Shown here in pieces: positions 8,044 through 16,061 of a DNA stretch of 64,000 bases. The translations under genes were made by a program, and so were the position numbers. This stretch comes from Alphaproteobacteria bacterium (lineage in GTDB: Bacteria > Pseudomonadota > Alphaproteobacteria > Acetobacterales > Acetobacteraceae): positions 1-64,000 of the forward strand of contig VGDL01000004.1 of NCBI GenBank assembly GCA_016869735.1, given 5' to 3'. Under the pieces are notes generated by a model. That model saw only the letters and a list, made by a program, of their open reading frames with translations, was not told the origin of the DNA and made no database searches. Position 1 is the stretch's first letter. Every line of letters begins with the position of its first letter.

Positions 8044-8240
8044 GGGCTTCTTTCCCGACACTGCTACGCTTCCCAGCCTGTAGAATATTTTCGCACCAAG
8101 CGGCATTGCCTCGCGTCCCAAGCCACACGGGCGGCCGCGCTTTCAGTGCAGCATCATGAAGCCGCTTTCAGGCGCCGCCGCGGCCAAGATGGCCCGGCGC
8201 GGGTGCAGATAGGCCAGGGCTTAGGTGCTGTTGGTGAGAC

Positions 8241-8270
8241 GCCAAGTGTGACCACTTGGCTTGAAAATGC
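8241..8270 (+). repeat. Partial copy of the 44-bp REP-like element
   Basis: The inner hairpin (GCCAAGTG, loop TGAC, CACTTGGC) and right outer arm (GAAAATGC) are identical to the full copy 15 bases downstream, but the left outer arm is absent. The other bases of the 286-base gap between 8043 and 8329 hold no recognisable gene or RNA. Confidence 0.8.
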
Positions 8271-8284
8271 TTATTGGTCTGATC

Positions 8285-8328
8285 GCATTTTCCGAGTCGC
8301 CAAGTGTGACCACTTGGCTTGAAAATGC
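8285..8328 (+). repeat. 44-bp REP-like double palindrome, full copy
   Basis: Outer arms GCATTTTC/GAAAATGC enclose inner arms GCCAAGTG/CACTTGGC. The left internal loop is CGAGTC, the right one TT, and the tetraloop TGAC. It abuts the stop codon of the minus-strand HNH gene and could serve as its 3' end structure. Confidence 0.88.
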
Positions 8329-8904
8329 TCAGCTCTCCAATTCGCTATCCCAGTAAAGGTAATCCCGCCAGCTTTCGTGCAAATAATTCGGCGGGAAGGA
8401 TCGGCCATTATCCTGTAATTCCCAGCTGGTTGGCTGACGTGGAGTATGGCGTGGAATCATTTGGCATTCGCGCGGCAGGCGGTTGCCCTTTCGCAAATTG
8501 CACGGCCCGCAGGCGGTGACGACATTCTCCCATGATGTGCGCCCGCCCTTGGATCGCGGGATCACATGGTCAAAGGTCAAATCCGGCGTGGGGTAGGACC
8601 CGCCGCAATACTGGCATGCAAAGTGATCGCGCAGGAAAACATTGAAGCGCGTGAAGGCCGGGCGCCGCGCGGCCGGGATGAATTCCTTAAGTGCAATCAC
8701 GCTGGGCAGGCGGAGCGCCAGCGATGGCGAATGCACCTCCACATCATATTCATTCAGCACGGAAACACGATCCAGAAAGACAGCCTTGATGGCGTCCTGC
8801 CAGGACCAGATGGACAGCGGGAAATAGGAAAGCGGGCGGAAATCCGCATTCAGAACAAGCGCGGGATAGGCATGCGCCCCCGCGAAGGTACCGCCATCTG
8901 GCAA
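8329..8904 (-). CDS. HNH endonuclease family protein
   Basis: The 191-residue product contains the HNH zinc-finger nuclease module: CQYCGG, then LTFDHVIPRSKGG, then WENVVTACGPCNLRKGNR. The His of DHV, the Asn of ENV and two Cys pairs are all visible. An N-terminal extension (ALVLNADFRPLSYFPLSIWSWQ) is typical of a widespread, functionally undefined alphaproteobacterial HNH family. No ATG lies at the conserved N-terminus. I choose TTG at 8904, because AAGGAG lies 6 bases upstream; the open frame runs on to 9225 but its sequence there looks non-coding. It may act in DNA repair or defence, with no nearby partner to decide. Confidence 0.82.
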   Translation of the reverse strand: MPDGGTFAGAHAYPALVLNADFRPLSYFPLSIWSWQDAIKAVFLDRVSVLNEYDVEVHSPSLALRLPSVIALKEFIPAARRPAFTRFNVFLRDHFACQYCGGSYPTPDLTFDHVIPRSKGGRTSWENVVTACGPCNLRKGNRLPRECQMIPRHTPRQPTSWELQDNGRSFPPNYLHESWRDYLYWDSELES

Positions 8905-9040
8905 GCCTCGCTCCTTCCAGCGTGGCGCCACAGCATGCGGGGGCTCTATTCTGCGGGAACCCCCAGATGTAGTGGTGCCGCCTCGTCTACTGAAGTCATG
9001 ACATGCGCCGCGCCGTGCCGCAAGCCATCCAAGGCAGGTT

Positions 9041-9709
9041 TCATGCGCCTGAAACACTCGGCAGGCTCTCCGCCAGCAGCGCGGTGCCGGCGGCAAGGCC
9101 AGCATCATCCAACCCATGGGCAAGATCAGGCCGCAACAGCAATTCATGCGGCACGGCTTCGGCCTGCAAAAGCCGCGCTGCCTGGCGGCTGGCCATGGCG
9201 GGCACCACCTCATCCGCTTCGCCATGCACCAGCAGCACGGGCGGGCGGGCAGTGACTTCGGCGGCGAAGCTCTCCGGCCCTAAAAGCGCGCCGGAATAGG
9301 CCAGGATGCAGGCGGGCGCTGGCACCGCGCCACGCAGCCCGGCAAATAGCGCCACCATGGCCCCCTGGCTGAAGCCCATCAGCGCCAGGCGGTCTCCGCC
9401 AAGGCCCAGTTCTGTCAGTTTTGCGCGGGTGAAATCGCCAAGGAGAGTGGCGGCGAGGCGGAGCCCCGCTTCAAGCCGTGCCGGCGTGCGGTCCATGATG
9501 TCGAACCATTGCCGGCCAAAGGGCGCGCCCTGGAAGGGGAAGGGCGCATGGGGCGCGATGAACAGGGTGCAGGGCAGCACTTCCGCCCAGACCGGCGCCA
9601 GGTCAATCAGGTCAAAGCCATCCGCGCCCACGCCATGCAGCAGCAGCATAAGCGAATCGGGCTTGCCGCCCGAAGCGGGGCCGTATTGCGGGCCTTCCAA
9701 TACTGCCAT
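9041..9709 (-). CDS. Phospholipase/carboxylesterase family alpha/beta hydrolase
   Basis: The 222-residue protein fits the PF02230 carboxylesterase family. The nucleophile Ser is in GFSQGAM, the acid in VHGEADEVVP and the His in LAHGLDD; the oxyanion strand is LMLLLHGVGADGFDLI. It has no signal peptide, so it should be cytoplasmic and act on small acyl or aryl esters. The ATG at 9709 follows a purine-rich GGGGAGA. It is divergent from gluQRS, whose start lies only about 60 bases away. Confidence 0.82.
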   Translation of the reverse strand: MAVLEGPQYGPASGGKPDSLMLLLHGVGADGFDLIDLAPVWAEVLPCTLFIAPHAPFPFQGAPFGRQWFDIMDRTPARLEAGLRLAATLLGDFTRAKLTELGLGGDRLALMGFSQGAMVALFAGLRGAVPAPACILAYSGALLGPESFAAEVTARPPVLLVHGEADEVVPAMASRQAARLLQAEAVPHELLLRPDLAHGLDDAGLAAGTALLAESLPSVSGA

Positions 9710-9771
9710 GTGGGAATCTCCCCTTGCTTGCGATGCGCTTCGCCCGCTACCCGGCGGAAGCCATGGATGCA

Positions 9772-10620
9772 ATGCCTGAAATCACGCGCTTCGCGCCAAG
9801 CCCGACGGGGCTTTTGCATCTGGGCCATGCGCGCGCCGCGCTATTCGCCTGGCGCCGCGCGCGCGCAACCGGTGGGCGCTTTCTGCTGCGGATTGAGGAT
9901 ATAGATACCACGCGCTGCCGCCCGGAATATGAGGCAGCGATTTTGGAAGATTTGCACTGGCTGGGCCTTGATTGGGACGGCACCCCCCGCAAGCAATCCG
10001 AGCATTTTGCGGAATATCGCAAGGTTTTGGATGAGCTGGCGGTGCGTGGCCTGACCTATCCCTGTTTTTGCACGCGTGCCGATATTGCGCGCGAAGTGGC
10101 CGATGCCGGTGCTGCACCGCAAGGCCCGGATGGGCCGCTTTATCCGGGGCTTTGCCGTGATTTGCCGGACGCGGAAGCCACACGCCGCATCGCCGCTGGC
10201 CAGCCCTATGCGCTGCGCCTTCACATGGCGCGCGCTTGTGAGGCTGTGACAGTGCCATTGCAGGCGCATGAGGAAGGGGAAGGCTGGCATATGTGCCGCC
10301 CCGAAGTTTTCGGTGATGTCGTGCTGGGGCGGAAGGTCGTGCCGGCATCCTATCATCTCTGCGTCACGCATGATGATGCGCTGCAAGGTGTTACCTTGGT
10401 GACGCGTGGCGATGATCTGAAGCCTGCGGTGGATGTGCATCGGTTGCTTCAGGCGCTGATGGGCTGGCCCGCGCCGCGCTTTGCGCATCATGCGCTGCTG
10501 CGTGATGCGGCGGGGCGAAGGCTTGCCAAACGCGATGGCGCGGAAAGCCTGCGCGCATTGCGGGAAAAGGGGCTGAGCGCCGCTGAGGTGCGTGCGATGG
10601 CGGAAGCGCCCCAGAGCTAG
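9772..10620 (+). CDS. gluQ: Glutamyl-Q tRNA(Asp) synthetase
   Basis: The protein is a truncated class I glutamyl-tRNA synthetase paralogue that loads glutamate onto queuosine-34 of tRNA-Asp without an anticodon-binding domain; at 282 residues the length fits. It shows RFAPSPTGLLHLGHARAAL (HIGH-like signature), RIEDIDTTRC, the zinc-site pattern CFC...YPGLC, and RLAKRDGAESL in the KMSKS position. I start it at the ATG of MPEITRFAPSP; an ATG three codons upstream is also possible. It is a single gene divergent from the carboxylesterase. Confidence 0.9.
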   Translation: MPEITRFAPSPTGLLHLGHARAALFAWRRARATGGRFLLRIEDIDTTRCRPEYEAAILEDLHWLGLDWDGTPRKQSEHFAEYRKVLDELAVRGLTYPCFCTRADIAREVADAGAAPQGPDGPLYPGLCRDLPDAEATRRIAAGQPYALRLHMARACEAVTVPLQAHEEGEGWHMCRPEVFGDVVLGRKVVPASYHLCVTHDDALQGVTLVTRGDDLKPAVDVHRLLQALMGWPAPRFAHHALLRDAAGRRLAKRDGAESLRALREKGLSAAEVRAMAEAPQS

Positions 10621-10643
10621 GCCTTGGCGGCCGGTAACCTGCG

Positions 10644-11408
10644 CTAATCCGCGGTCCAGCCGCCATCCACCAGCAGGGCGGAACCCGTCATCAGGGCGCC
10701 GGCATCGCTTGCCAGCAGCAAAATGGCGCCCATCAGATCTTCCACCTGGCCAACGCGGCCAAGCTTGATCTTGGCTTCCACCTGTTCACGAAAACCAGGC
10801 GCGGCCAGGAAGGGTTTTGTGAGTGGCGTTTCGATGAAGGTGGGGCAGAGCGTATTCACGCGAATGCCATGCGGCGCCAATTCCACCGCCATGGCCTTGG
10901 TCAGCCCCTCAATCGCCCATTTGGAAGCGCAATAAATGCTCCGATTTGGCGCGCCGACATGGCCCATCTGCGATGAGATATTGATGATTGAACCGGGGCG
11001 CTTGGCGGCCAGTAGCCGCTTGGTCACGTGTTGTGCGAGGAAAAACGCGGCGCGCACATTAAGCCCCATCACCGCATCGAAATCATCCGGCGTGACATCG
11101 GTAAAGGGCTTCGGGCGATTGGTGCCGGCGTTGTTCACCAGAATATCGAAGGGCGCAGCCTCCATGATGGCGGCTTCCGTCGCTGCCAGATCGGCCACAT
11201 CTAAGGCAAGCGCCTCCGCCGCACCGCCCGTGGCGCGAATGGCCACCGCCGCGGCTTCAATCTCATTCGCGCTACGGGCAAGCAGCGTGACATGCGCGCC
11301 CTGATCAGCGAGGGCGGCGGCGGCGGCAAGGCCAATGCCTCGACCAGCGCCCGTTACCAGCGCGCGGCGGCCATCAAGCCGGAAGGAAGGGGTGCGGGGC
11401 AATTCCAT
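10644..11408 (-). CDS. SDR family NAD(P)-dependent oxidoreductase
   Basis: This 254-residue classical short-chain dehydrogenase has the cofactor loop TGAGRGIG (about residues 20-27), NNAG, the catalytic Ser in NISSQMG and Tyr/Lys in YCASK. The C-terminal SALLVDGGWTAD is typical of sugar-acid or 3-oxoacyl reductase-like members. The substrate is unknown. It lies downstream of the formyltransferase and HisD-like genes on the same strand with gaps of 33 and 18 bases, suggesting one transcript and a shared catabolic role. Confidence 0.85.
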   Translation of the reverse strand: MELPRTPSFRLDGRRALVTGAGRGIGLAAAAALADQGAHVTLLARSANEIEAAAVAIRATGGAAEALALDVADLAATEAAIMEAAPFDILVNNAGTNRPKPFTDVTPDDFDAVMGLNVRAAFFLAQHVTKRLLAAKRPGSIINISSQMGHVGAPNRSIYCASKWAIEGLTKAMAVELAPHGIRVNTLCPTFIETPLTKPFLAAPGFREQVEAKIKLGRVGQVEDLMGAILLLASDAGALMTGSALLVDGGWTAD

Positions 11409-11441
11409 CGTGCAATTCCTGAAGCGTTGTTTTCGCTGGTA

Positions 11442-12251
11442 TCACAAGCCAAGCGCGGCGCGCCAATCCGCGAAGCGGACCAGCCGCACACCCTGCCGGC
11501 GCGCTTTGCCAATCTCGGCAGCGCTCGGAAAGCCGCAATAGGGCAGGGGCGGCGCTGAAACACCGTCAGCCTTGGCCGCCGCCAGCGCGCGCAAGACATC
11601 GCTGATTATCGGCAAGGCTGCGTCATGCAGCAGTCGCGCGGCGGTGGAGGCGGAAACGCCCGGTGGCAAAGCGTGCGCACATTGTGCCAGCCCCTCCCCT
11701 GCATCAATGCGCGCCGCGATGCGGTGGATGCAGATGCCCGTCGCCGTCAGCCCTTCCTGCATGGCCCAAAAGGCGGGCATGGGGCCGCGATGCCGCGGCA
11801 GCAATGATGGGTGGATATTCACGCCCCCCAGCGGCGCCAAAGCGAGGGTTTCCAGCGTGAAAATCTGATCGAAATGAAAGGAAAGGATCACATCAGGTCG
11901 CGCTGCCTTCAACGCGGCGTGACAGATCGGGCCATTCACATCCTGAACCTCAAACAGCGCAATGCCGCGCGCGCGTGCCAGATCCGCCAGGCCCTGTCGC
12001 CTGCGCAAGCGCGCAACCAAGGACGGCAGAGCGAAATTGACGAAAAGATAAGGCAGAAACCGCAGACCGGAACGCCGCATATGCTGCCAGAATTGCCCCA
12101 AGGCGCCACCCGCCGCAGCGCGATAGGGTGCAGAACGGCCAATCAGCATAAGCTCTGCCGCATGGGCCTTGGCGAAGGCCAGCACGGCAGCGCTGCTCGC
12201 CAGGCTTTCCAGCGTGAATAGCGCAATGCGGAGCGGCGGTGTTTCGCTCAC
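11442..12251 (-). CDS. Formyltransferase-domain protein, not canonical Fmt
   Basis: The 269-residue protein has the formyl-THF transferase core: LSFHFDQIF, then VNIHPSLLPRHRGPMPAFWAM carrying the catalytic Asn and His, and IDAGEGLAQ for the Asp loop. It lacks the C-terminal tRNA-binding domain of methionyl-tRNA formyltransferase and has an unusual basic insert around residues 60-90. It probably transfers a formyl group to, or hydrolyses it from, a small amine or sugar. Its place between an SDR and a HisD-like dehydrogenase suggests a pathway role rather than translation initiation. Confidence 0.7.
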   Translation of the reverse strand: MSETPPLRIALFTLESLASSAAVLAFAKAHAAELMLIGRSAPYRAAAGGALGQFWQHMRRSGLRFLPYLFVNFALPSLVARLRRRQGLADLARARGIALFEVQDVNGPICHAALKAARPDVILSFHFDQIFTLETLALAPLGGVNIHPSLLPRHRGPMPAFWAMQEGLTATGICIHRIAARIDAGEGLAQCAHALPPGVSASTAARLLHDAALPIISDVLRALAAAKADGVSAPPLPYCGFPSAAEIGKARRQGVRLVRFADWRAALGL

Positions 12252-12269
12252 CTGCCGCGCTGCCCGGTC

Positions 12270-13577
12270 TTAATCTGCAGCGCTGGCATAGGGGATATTA
12301 CGCCCGCCATAGCGGCGCACGCGAATATTCGCCTGTTCTGCATGGCCCGCGAAGCCTTCCAGCATGCAAAGTCGCGAACAATATTCGCCGATCATGGTCG
12401 AAGCCCCATCGGTCAGCACGCGCTGATAGGTGCAGGTCTTCATGAATTTGCCGACCCAAAGCCCACCCGTATAGCGCGCGGATTTTTTCGTGGGCAGCGT
12501 ATGGTTGGTGCCGATCACCTTATCGCCATAGGAAACATTGGTGCGCGGCCCCAAAAATAGCGCGCCGTAATTCGTCATGTGCTGCAGGAAATAATCTGGA
12601 TCGCGTGTCATCACCTGCACATGTTCGGACGCGATGCGATCGGCTTCCGCCACCATTTCATCTTCGCTGTCGCAGATGATGACCTCGCCATAATCTTCCC
12701 ACGCCTTCCGCGCGATGGCGGCGGTGGGCAGGATGGTGAGCAGGCGTTCAACTTCCGCCATGGTCTCGCGTGCCAGTTTTTCCGAAGTGGTGAGCAGCAC
12801 CGCCGGCGAGTTTGGCCCGTGTTCTGCCTGCCCCAAAAGATCAGTCGCGCAAATCTCGCCATCCACGGTTTCATCGGCGATGATCAGGGTTTCAGTGGGG
12901 CCGGCGAAAAGATCAATGCCGACACGGCCGTAAAGCTGGCGCTTGGCTTCCGCGACAAAGGCATTGCCGGGGCCGACCAGCATGTCCACCGGCGCGATGC
13001 TTTCCGTGCCCAGCGCCATGGCACCCACCGCCTGAATGCCGCCCAGGCAATAGATCTCATCCGCGCCGGCCAGATGCTGCGCGGCCACAATGGCAGGCGC
13101 CGGCCGGCCTTCAAACGGCGGCGCGCAGGTGATGATGCGCTTGCAGCCCGCGACCTTCGCCGTCACCACCGACATATGGGCCGATGCCAGCAGCGGATAT
13201 TTGCCGCCGGGGACATAGCAACCAACCGAATTGACCGGGATATTGCGATGGCCGAGCACCACACCGGGCAGGGTTTCCACCTCAATATCACGTAGCGCCG
13301 CCTTTTGATGTTCGGCGAAATTGCGCACCTGGGTCTGCGCAAAGCGGATATCTTCCAGGTCGCGCGGCGTGAGCTGATCAAGGCAGGCTTGGATTTCGCC
13401 CTCACTCAGGCGGAAATTCCGCCGGTCCCATTTGTCGAAGCGGATGGAAAGCTCCCGCACTGCGGCATCACCGCGCGCCTTGATATCGGCCAGGATGTTT
13501 TCAACCGTGGCGCGTACCTTGGCGTCATCTTCCGCCACCGCATCCGCATCCCGCCCCCGCTTCAGAAAACGCGCCAT
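12270..13577 (-). CDS. Histidinol-dehydrogenase-family enzyme, HpsN-like clade
   Basis: The 435-residue protein belongs to the zinc, NAD-dependent HisD family but reads like the paralogous clade that includes sulfopropanediol 3-dehydrogenase HpsN. I see [20 protein letters not shown] instead of the usual VYVPGGTAxYPSS of HisD, then [51 protein letters not shown] and [17 protein letters not shown]. These enzymes oxidise an alcohol to an acid in two steps. No histidine-biosynthesis gene is nearby, while FAD oxidase and SDR genes are, so a catabolic role is likelier. The true substrate is not deducible. Confidence 0.78.
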   Translation of the reverse strand: MARFLKRGRDADAVAEDDAKVRATVENILADIKARGDAAVRELSIRFDKWDRRNFRLSEGEIQACLDQLTPRDLEDIRFAQTQVRNFAEHQKAALRDIEVETLPGVVLGHRNIPVNSVGCYVPGGKYPLLASAHMSVVTAKVAGCKRIITCAPPFEGRPAPAIVAAQHLAGADEIYCLGGIQAVGAMALGTESIAPVDMLVGPGNAFVAEAKRQLYGRVGIDLFAGPTETLIIADETVDGEICATDLLGQAEHGPNSPAVLLTTSEKLARETMAEVERLLTILPTAAIARKAWEDYGEVIICDSEDEMVAEADRIASEHVQVMTRDPDYFLQHMTNYGALFLGPRTNVSYGDKVIGTNHTLPTKKSARYTGGLWVGKFMKTCTYQRVLTDGASTMIGEYCSRLCMLEGFAGHAEQANIRVRRYGGRNIPYASAAD

Positions 13578-13639
13578 GTCCTATCCCTTTCCGGCTTCTG
13601 CCCTGTGCTTGAAGCGCCCAGGGCGGGCAGTCAAGCGGA

Positions 13640-13683
13640 GCATTTTCAAGCCAAGCGGGATCACTTGGCGACTCGGAAAATGC
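13640..13683 (-). repeat. 44-bp REP-like double palindrome between divergent genes
   Basis: This is the same element as at 8285 in opposite orientation: GCATTTTC, AA, GCCAAGCG, GGAT, CACTTGGC, GACTCG, GAAAATGC. One pair of the inner stem is disrupted. It is the only copy lying between divergent starts (HisD-like and FAD oxidase) and so is in a promoter region. Confidence 0.85.
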
Positions 13684-13705
13684 GACCAAACAAAAGCGTG
13701 TTTGA

Positions 13706-13740
13706 CCCCGACGCTCATCGGGGGAAGTATTCCCCCATGA
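13706..13740 (+). promoter_or_regulatory. Two mutually exclusive hairpins over the start of the FAD oxidase gene
   Basis: Hairpin A pairs CCCCGA (13706-13711) with TCGGGG (13718-13723). Hairpin B pairs GGGGGA (13720-13725) with TCCCCC (13731-13736), and can extend through TCAT (13715-13718) with the start region ATGA (13737-13740). The two share bases 13715-13723, so only one can form. Hairpin B buries both GGGGAA, the only plausible ribosome-binding site, and the ATG. That is the layout of a translational switch, though no ligand is known and a chance arrangement remains possible. Confidence 0.4.
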
Positions 13741-15146
13741 ACGCAGCCGAATTGCTCGCCCCTATCGTGGGGCCGAAGAATTGCCTCATTGAGGATGCCG
13801 ATATCGCCCCCTACGCGGTGGATTGGCGCGGAACCTATCGCGGTACGCCGCGCGCCGTGTTGCGCCCGGGCTCGGTGGAGGAGGTTGCGGCTTCTGTCCG
13901 CGCCTGTGCCGCGGCTGGGCTCGCGATTGTGCCGGCCGGCGGGCGCACTGGGCTTTGTGGCGGGGCGGTGGTGCAGGATAACGGCCCGCCCGCAGTGGTC
14001 ATGAGCTTGGAACGCCTGAACCGAATCCGTGATGTGGATGCGAAGGATTTCTCGTTGGTCGCGGAAGCGGGCTGCATCATCCAGAATGTGCAGGAAGCGG
14101 CAGCGGCGGCAGGGCGGCTGTTTCCGCTTTCCTGGGGCGCGCAGGGCTCGGCCATGGTGGGTGGGGCGCTTTCCACCAATGCGGGCGGCATTCGCACCAT
14201 TCGCTGGGGCAATGCGCGCGATCTGGTATTGGGCCTGGAAGTGGTGCTGCCGGATGGGCGCGTGCTGAATGATCTGCGCCGGGTGCGCAAGGACAATAGC
14301 GGCTATGCGTTGCGCCATTTGTTCCTGGGTGGGGAAGGCACGCTTGGCATCATCACCGCTGCCGCCTTGCGGCTGGTGCCGGCGCTCAAACGCGTTGAAA
14401 CTGCTTTTGTCGCCGTGCCATCGCCCGATGCGGCGCTATCGCTTTTGTCGCGCATGTTGGAATCAGGCGCGGATGTGATTGCCTTTGAATTGATCCGCAA
14501 GGAATGCATGCAGGTGGTGGAACGCCATGGGCTGCGCACACGCATGCCCATGGCCTTGGAAAGCCCCTGGTATGTCATGGTGGAAATCGCCGCCGCGCAT
14601 TCGGCCGTGCCACTCAAGGAAATGCTGGAAGACACTTTGGCGGAAGCGGCTGAGGCCGGTGATTGCACCGATGCCGTGCTGGCGGCGAATGAGGATCAGC
14701 GCGCCGGCTTTTGGCGCATTCGGGAAGACTACCCGGATTGCCAGCGCCGCAACGGGCCTTATGTCGGCACCGATACCGCCGTGCCGGTTTCATCCGTGCC
14801 GCGCTTCCTCGCGCGCGTTGAAAAGGAATTGGTGGCCAATTGGCCGGAAGGCGAGCTGTTCATGATCGGTCATGCCGGGGATGGGAATATCCATCTCGGC
14901 ATGGGCGCGCCCAAGGGCATGGACTACAAGGATTGGGTATCCCGTGCGGCGGGGCTTGAGGCGCTGGTGAATAGCATCGCGGTTGAGATGGGCGGCAGCT
15001 TCAGCGCCGAACATGGCATTGGCCAGTCCAAGCGCCACGCCATGGCATCGCTGAAGGACCCGGTGGCGCTGGATGTGATGCGCGCGATCAAGGGCGCGAT
15101 TGACCCCGATAGCCTGATGAACCCCGGCAAGATGTTGCCGGGGTAG
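13737..15146 (+). CDS. FAD-linked oxidase (GlcD / D-2-hydroxyacid dehydrogenase type)
   Basis: The 469-residue flavoprotein has the PCMH FAD-binding domain (residues about 40-220: VPAGGRTGLCGGA, GAQGSAMVGGALSTNAGG, VRKDNSGYALRHLFLGGEGTLG) and the FAD-oxidase C domain. The C domain ends in GHAGDGNIHLGMG and FSAEHGIGQSKR, which hold the metal and active-site His residues. Such enzymes oxidise D-2-hydroxyacids (lactate, glycolate, 2-hydroxyglutarate) and pass electrons to quinone or ETF. The first ATG consistent with the family N-terminus is 13737. It is divergent from the HisD-like gene. Confidence 0.85.
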   Translation: MNAAELLAPIVGPKNCLIEDADIAPYAVDWRGTYRGTPRAVLRPGSVEEVAASVRACAAAGLAIVPAGGRTGLCGGAVVQDNGPPAVVMSLERLNRIRDVDAKDFSLVAEAGCIIQNVQEAAAAAGRLFPLSWGAQGSAMVGGALSTNAGGIRTIRWGNARDLVLGLEVVLPDGRVLNDLRRVRKDNSGYALRHLFLGGEGTLGIITAAALRLVPALKRVETAFVAVPSPDAALSLLSRMLESGADVIAFELIRKECMQVVERHGLRTRMPMALESPWYVMVEIAAAHSAVPLKEMLEDTLAEAAEAGDCTDAVLAANEDQRAGFWRIREDYPDCQRRNGPYVGTDTAVPVSSVPRFLARVEKELVANWPEGELFMIGHAGDGNIHLGMGAPKGMDYKDWVSRAAGLEALVNSIAVEMGGSFSAEHGIGQSKRHAMASLKDPVALDVMRAIKGAIDPDSLMNPGKMLPG

Positions 15147-15157
15147 ATCGCCCCGTT

Positions 15158-15910
15158 TCAGGTCAGGAAAGCCCCGCCATTCACGTGAATGGTCTGGCCG
15201 GTGATGTAACCACCCTCTGGCCCCGCCAGCAGGCGCACCACATCGGCGATTTCGGCAACACTCGCGCGGCGACGCATGGGAATGCCGTTATCCGCGAGCG
15301 TGCTCGGCATGGACCCGGCCGAGGCACCGCGCACCGTATCCACCGCGCCAGGGGCGACGCTATTGGCGCGAATGCCTTTGGGCGCCAATTCCACCGCCAG
15401 GGCGCGCATCAAGCCCTCAAGCCCCGACTTTGAAGCCGAAACATGCGCCCGATTGGGCGTGCCGACATGGGTGGAAATGCCCGATAGCCCAATGATCGAA
15501 CCACCCCCGCGCGCGATCATCTGCGGTGCGAAAGCCTGCGTGACAATAAAGGCGCCATCCAGCGCGACCGAGAGAATTTCCCGCCATTCAGCGAAGGACA
15601 TCTCCAGAAAGCTGGTCTGGCGGCGCAGCCCCGCATTCGTCACCAGAATATCCACGCCACCGAATTGGGCGGCAACGGCAGCCGCCATGCTGGCCACTTC
15701 CTCGGGCTTCGAGATATCGGCGCGATAGGGCATGGCGCGGCCGCCCGCGGCCGCGATTTCATCGGCCACGGCCTTGATGGCGGCTTCATCCGAACGGCCA
15801 TTCACCACAATGGTGGCGCCATCGGCGGCGAGCCGCATCGCAATGGCGCGACCGATATTTTTGCCGGCGCCAGTGACCAGCGCGACCTTGCCCGTGAGCG
15901 ATGCATTCAT
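15158..15910 (-). CDS. SDR-fold oxidoreductase lacking the catalytic Tyr
   Basis: The 250-residue protein has the NAD(P) loop TGAGKNIG, NAG and the catalytic-Ser region GLSGIS. At the usual YxxxK position it reads HVSASK: the Lys is kept, Tyr is replaced by Val, and a His lies one place earlier. The C-terminus GYITGQTIHVNGGAFLT is normal. It could use an altered mechanism or belong to a divergent SDR clade in which HVxAxK is the norm. GGAGAA precedes the ATG at 15910. It runs convergent with the FAD oxidase, 11 bases apart. Confidence 0.8.
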   Translation of the reverse strand: MNASLTGKVALVTGAGKNIGRAIAMRLAADGATIVVNGRSDEAAIKAVADEIAAAGGRAMPYRADISKPEEVASMAAAVAAQFGGVDILVTNAGLRRQTSFLEMSFAEWREILSVALDGAFIVTQAFAPQMIARGGGSIIGLSGISTHVGTPNRAHVSASKSGLEGLMRALAVELAPKGIRANSVAPGAVDTVRGASAGSMPSTLADNGIPMRRRASVAEIADVVRLLAGPEGGYITGQTIHVNGGAFLT

Positions 15911-16061
15911 GAGCGTTTCTCCGTTCTCGCCCAGCAGGATAGGCGCATTCGCCCCAGGATGAAATCCACCATGGGGCCGGGTTTGCGGCGGCGCGGTTAC
16001 GGGCTTAGGATCAACGCGGAAAAGCGCCGGTTTGGGTGCGTTGGATTGAGGGCGGAAGCAA

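Noticed and set aside
8011-8322. 103-residue open frame on the plus strand across the gap between the agmatinase gene and the HNH gene
   Set aside because: It starts inside the agmatinase gene's 5' end, runs through the REP-like repeats and has no ribosome-binding site or family resemblance.
9041-9225. N-terminal extension of the HNH gene up to 9225
   Set aside because: It overlaps the carboxylesterase gene in another frame, has no family similarity, and the TTG at 8904 has a good ribosome-binding site.
12270-13577. Calling the HisD-like gene a histidine biosynthesis gene
   Set aside because: Its loop sequences differ from biosynthetic HisD and there is no other his gene around it.
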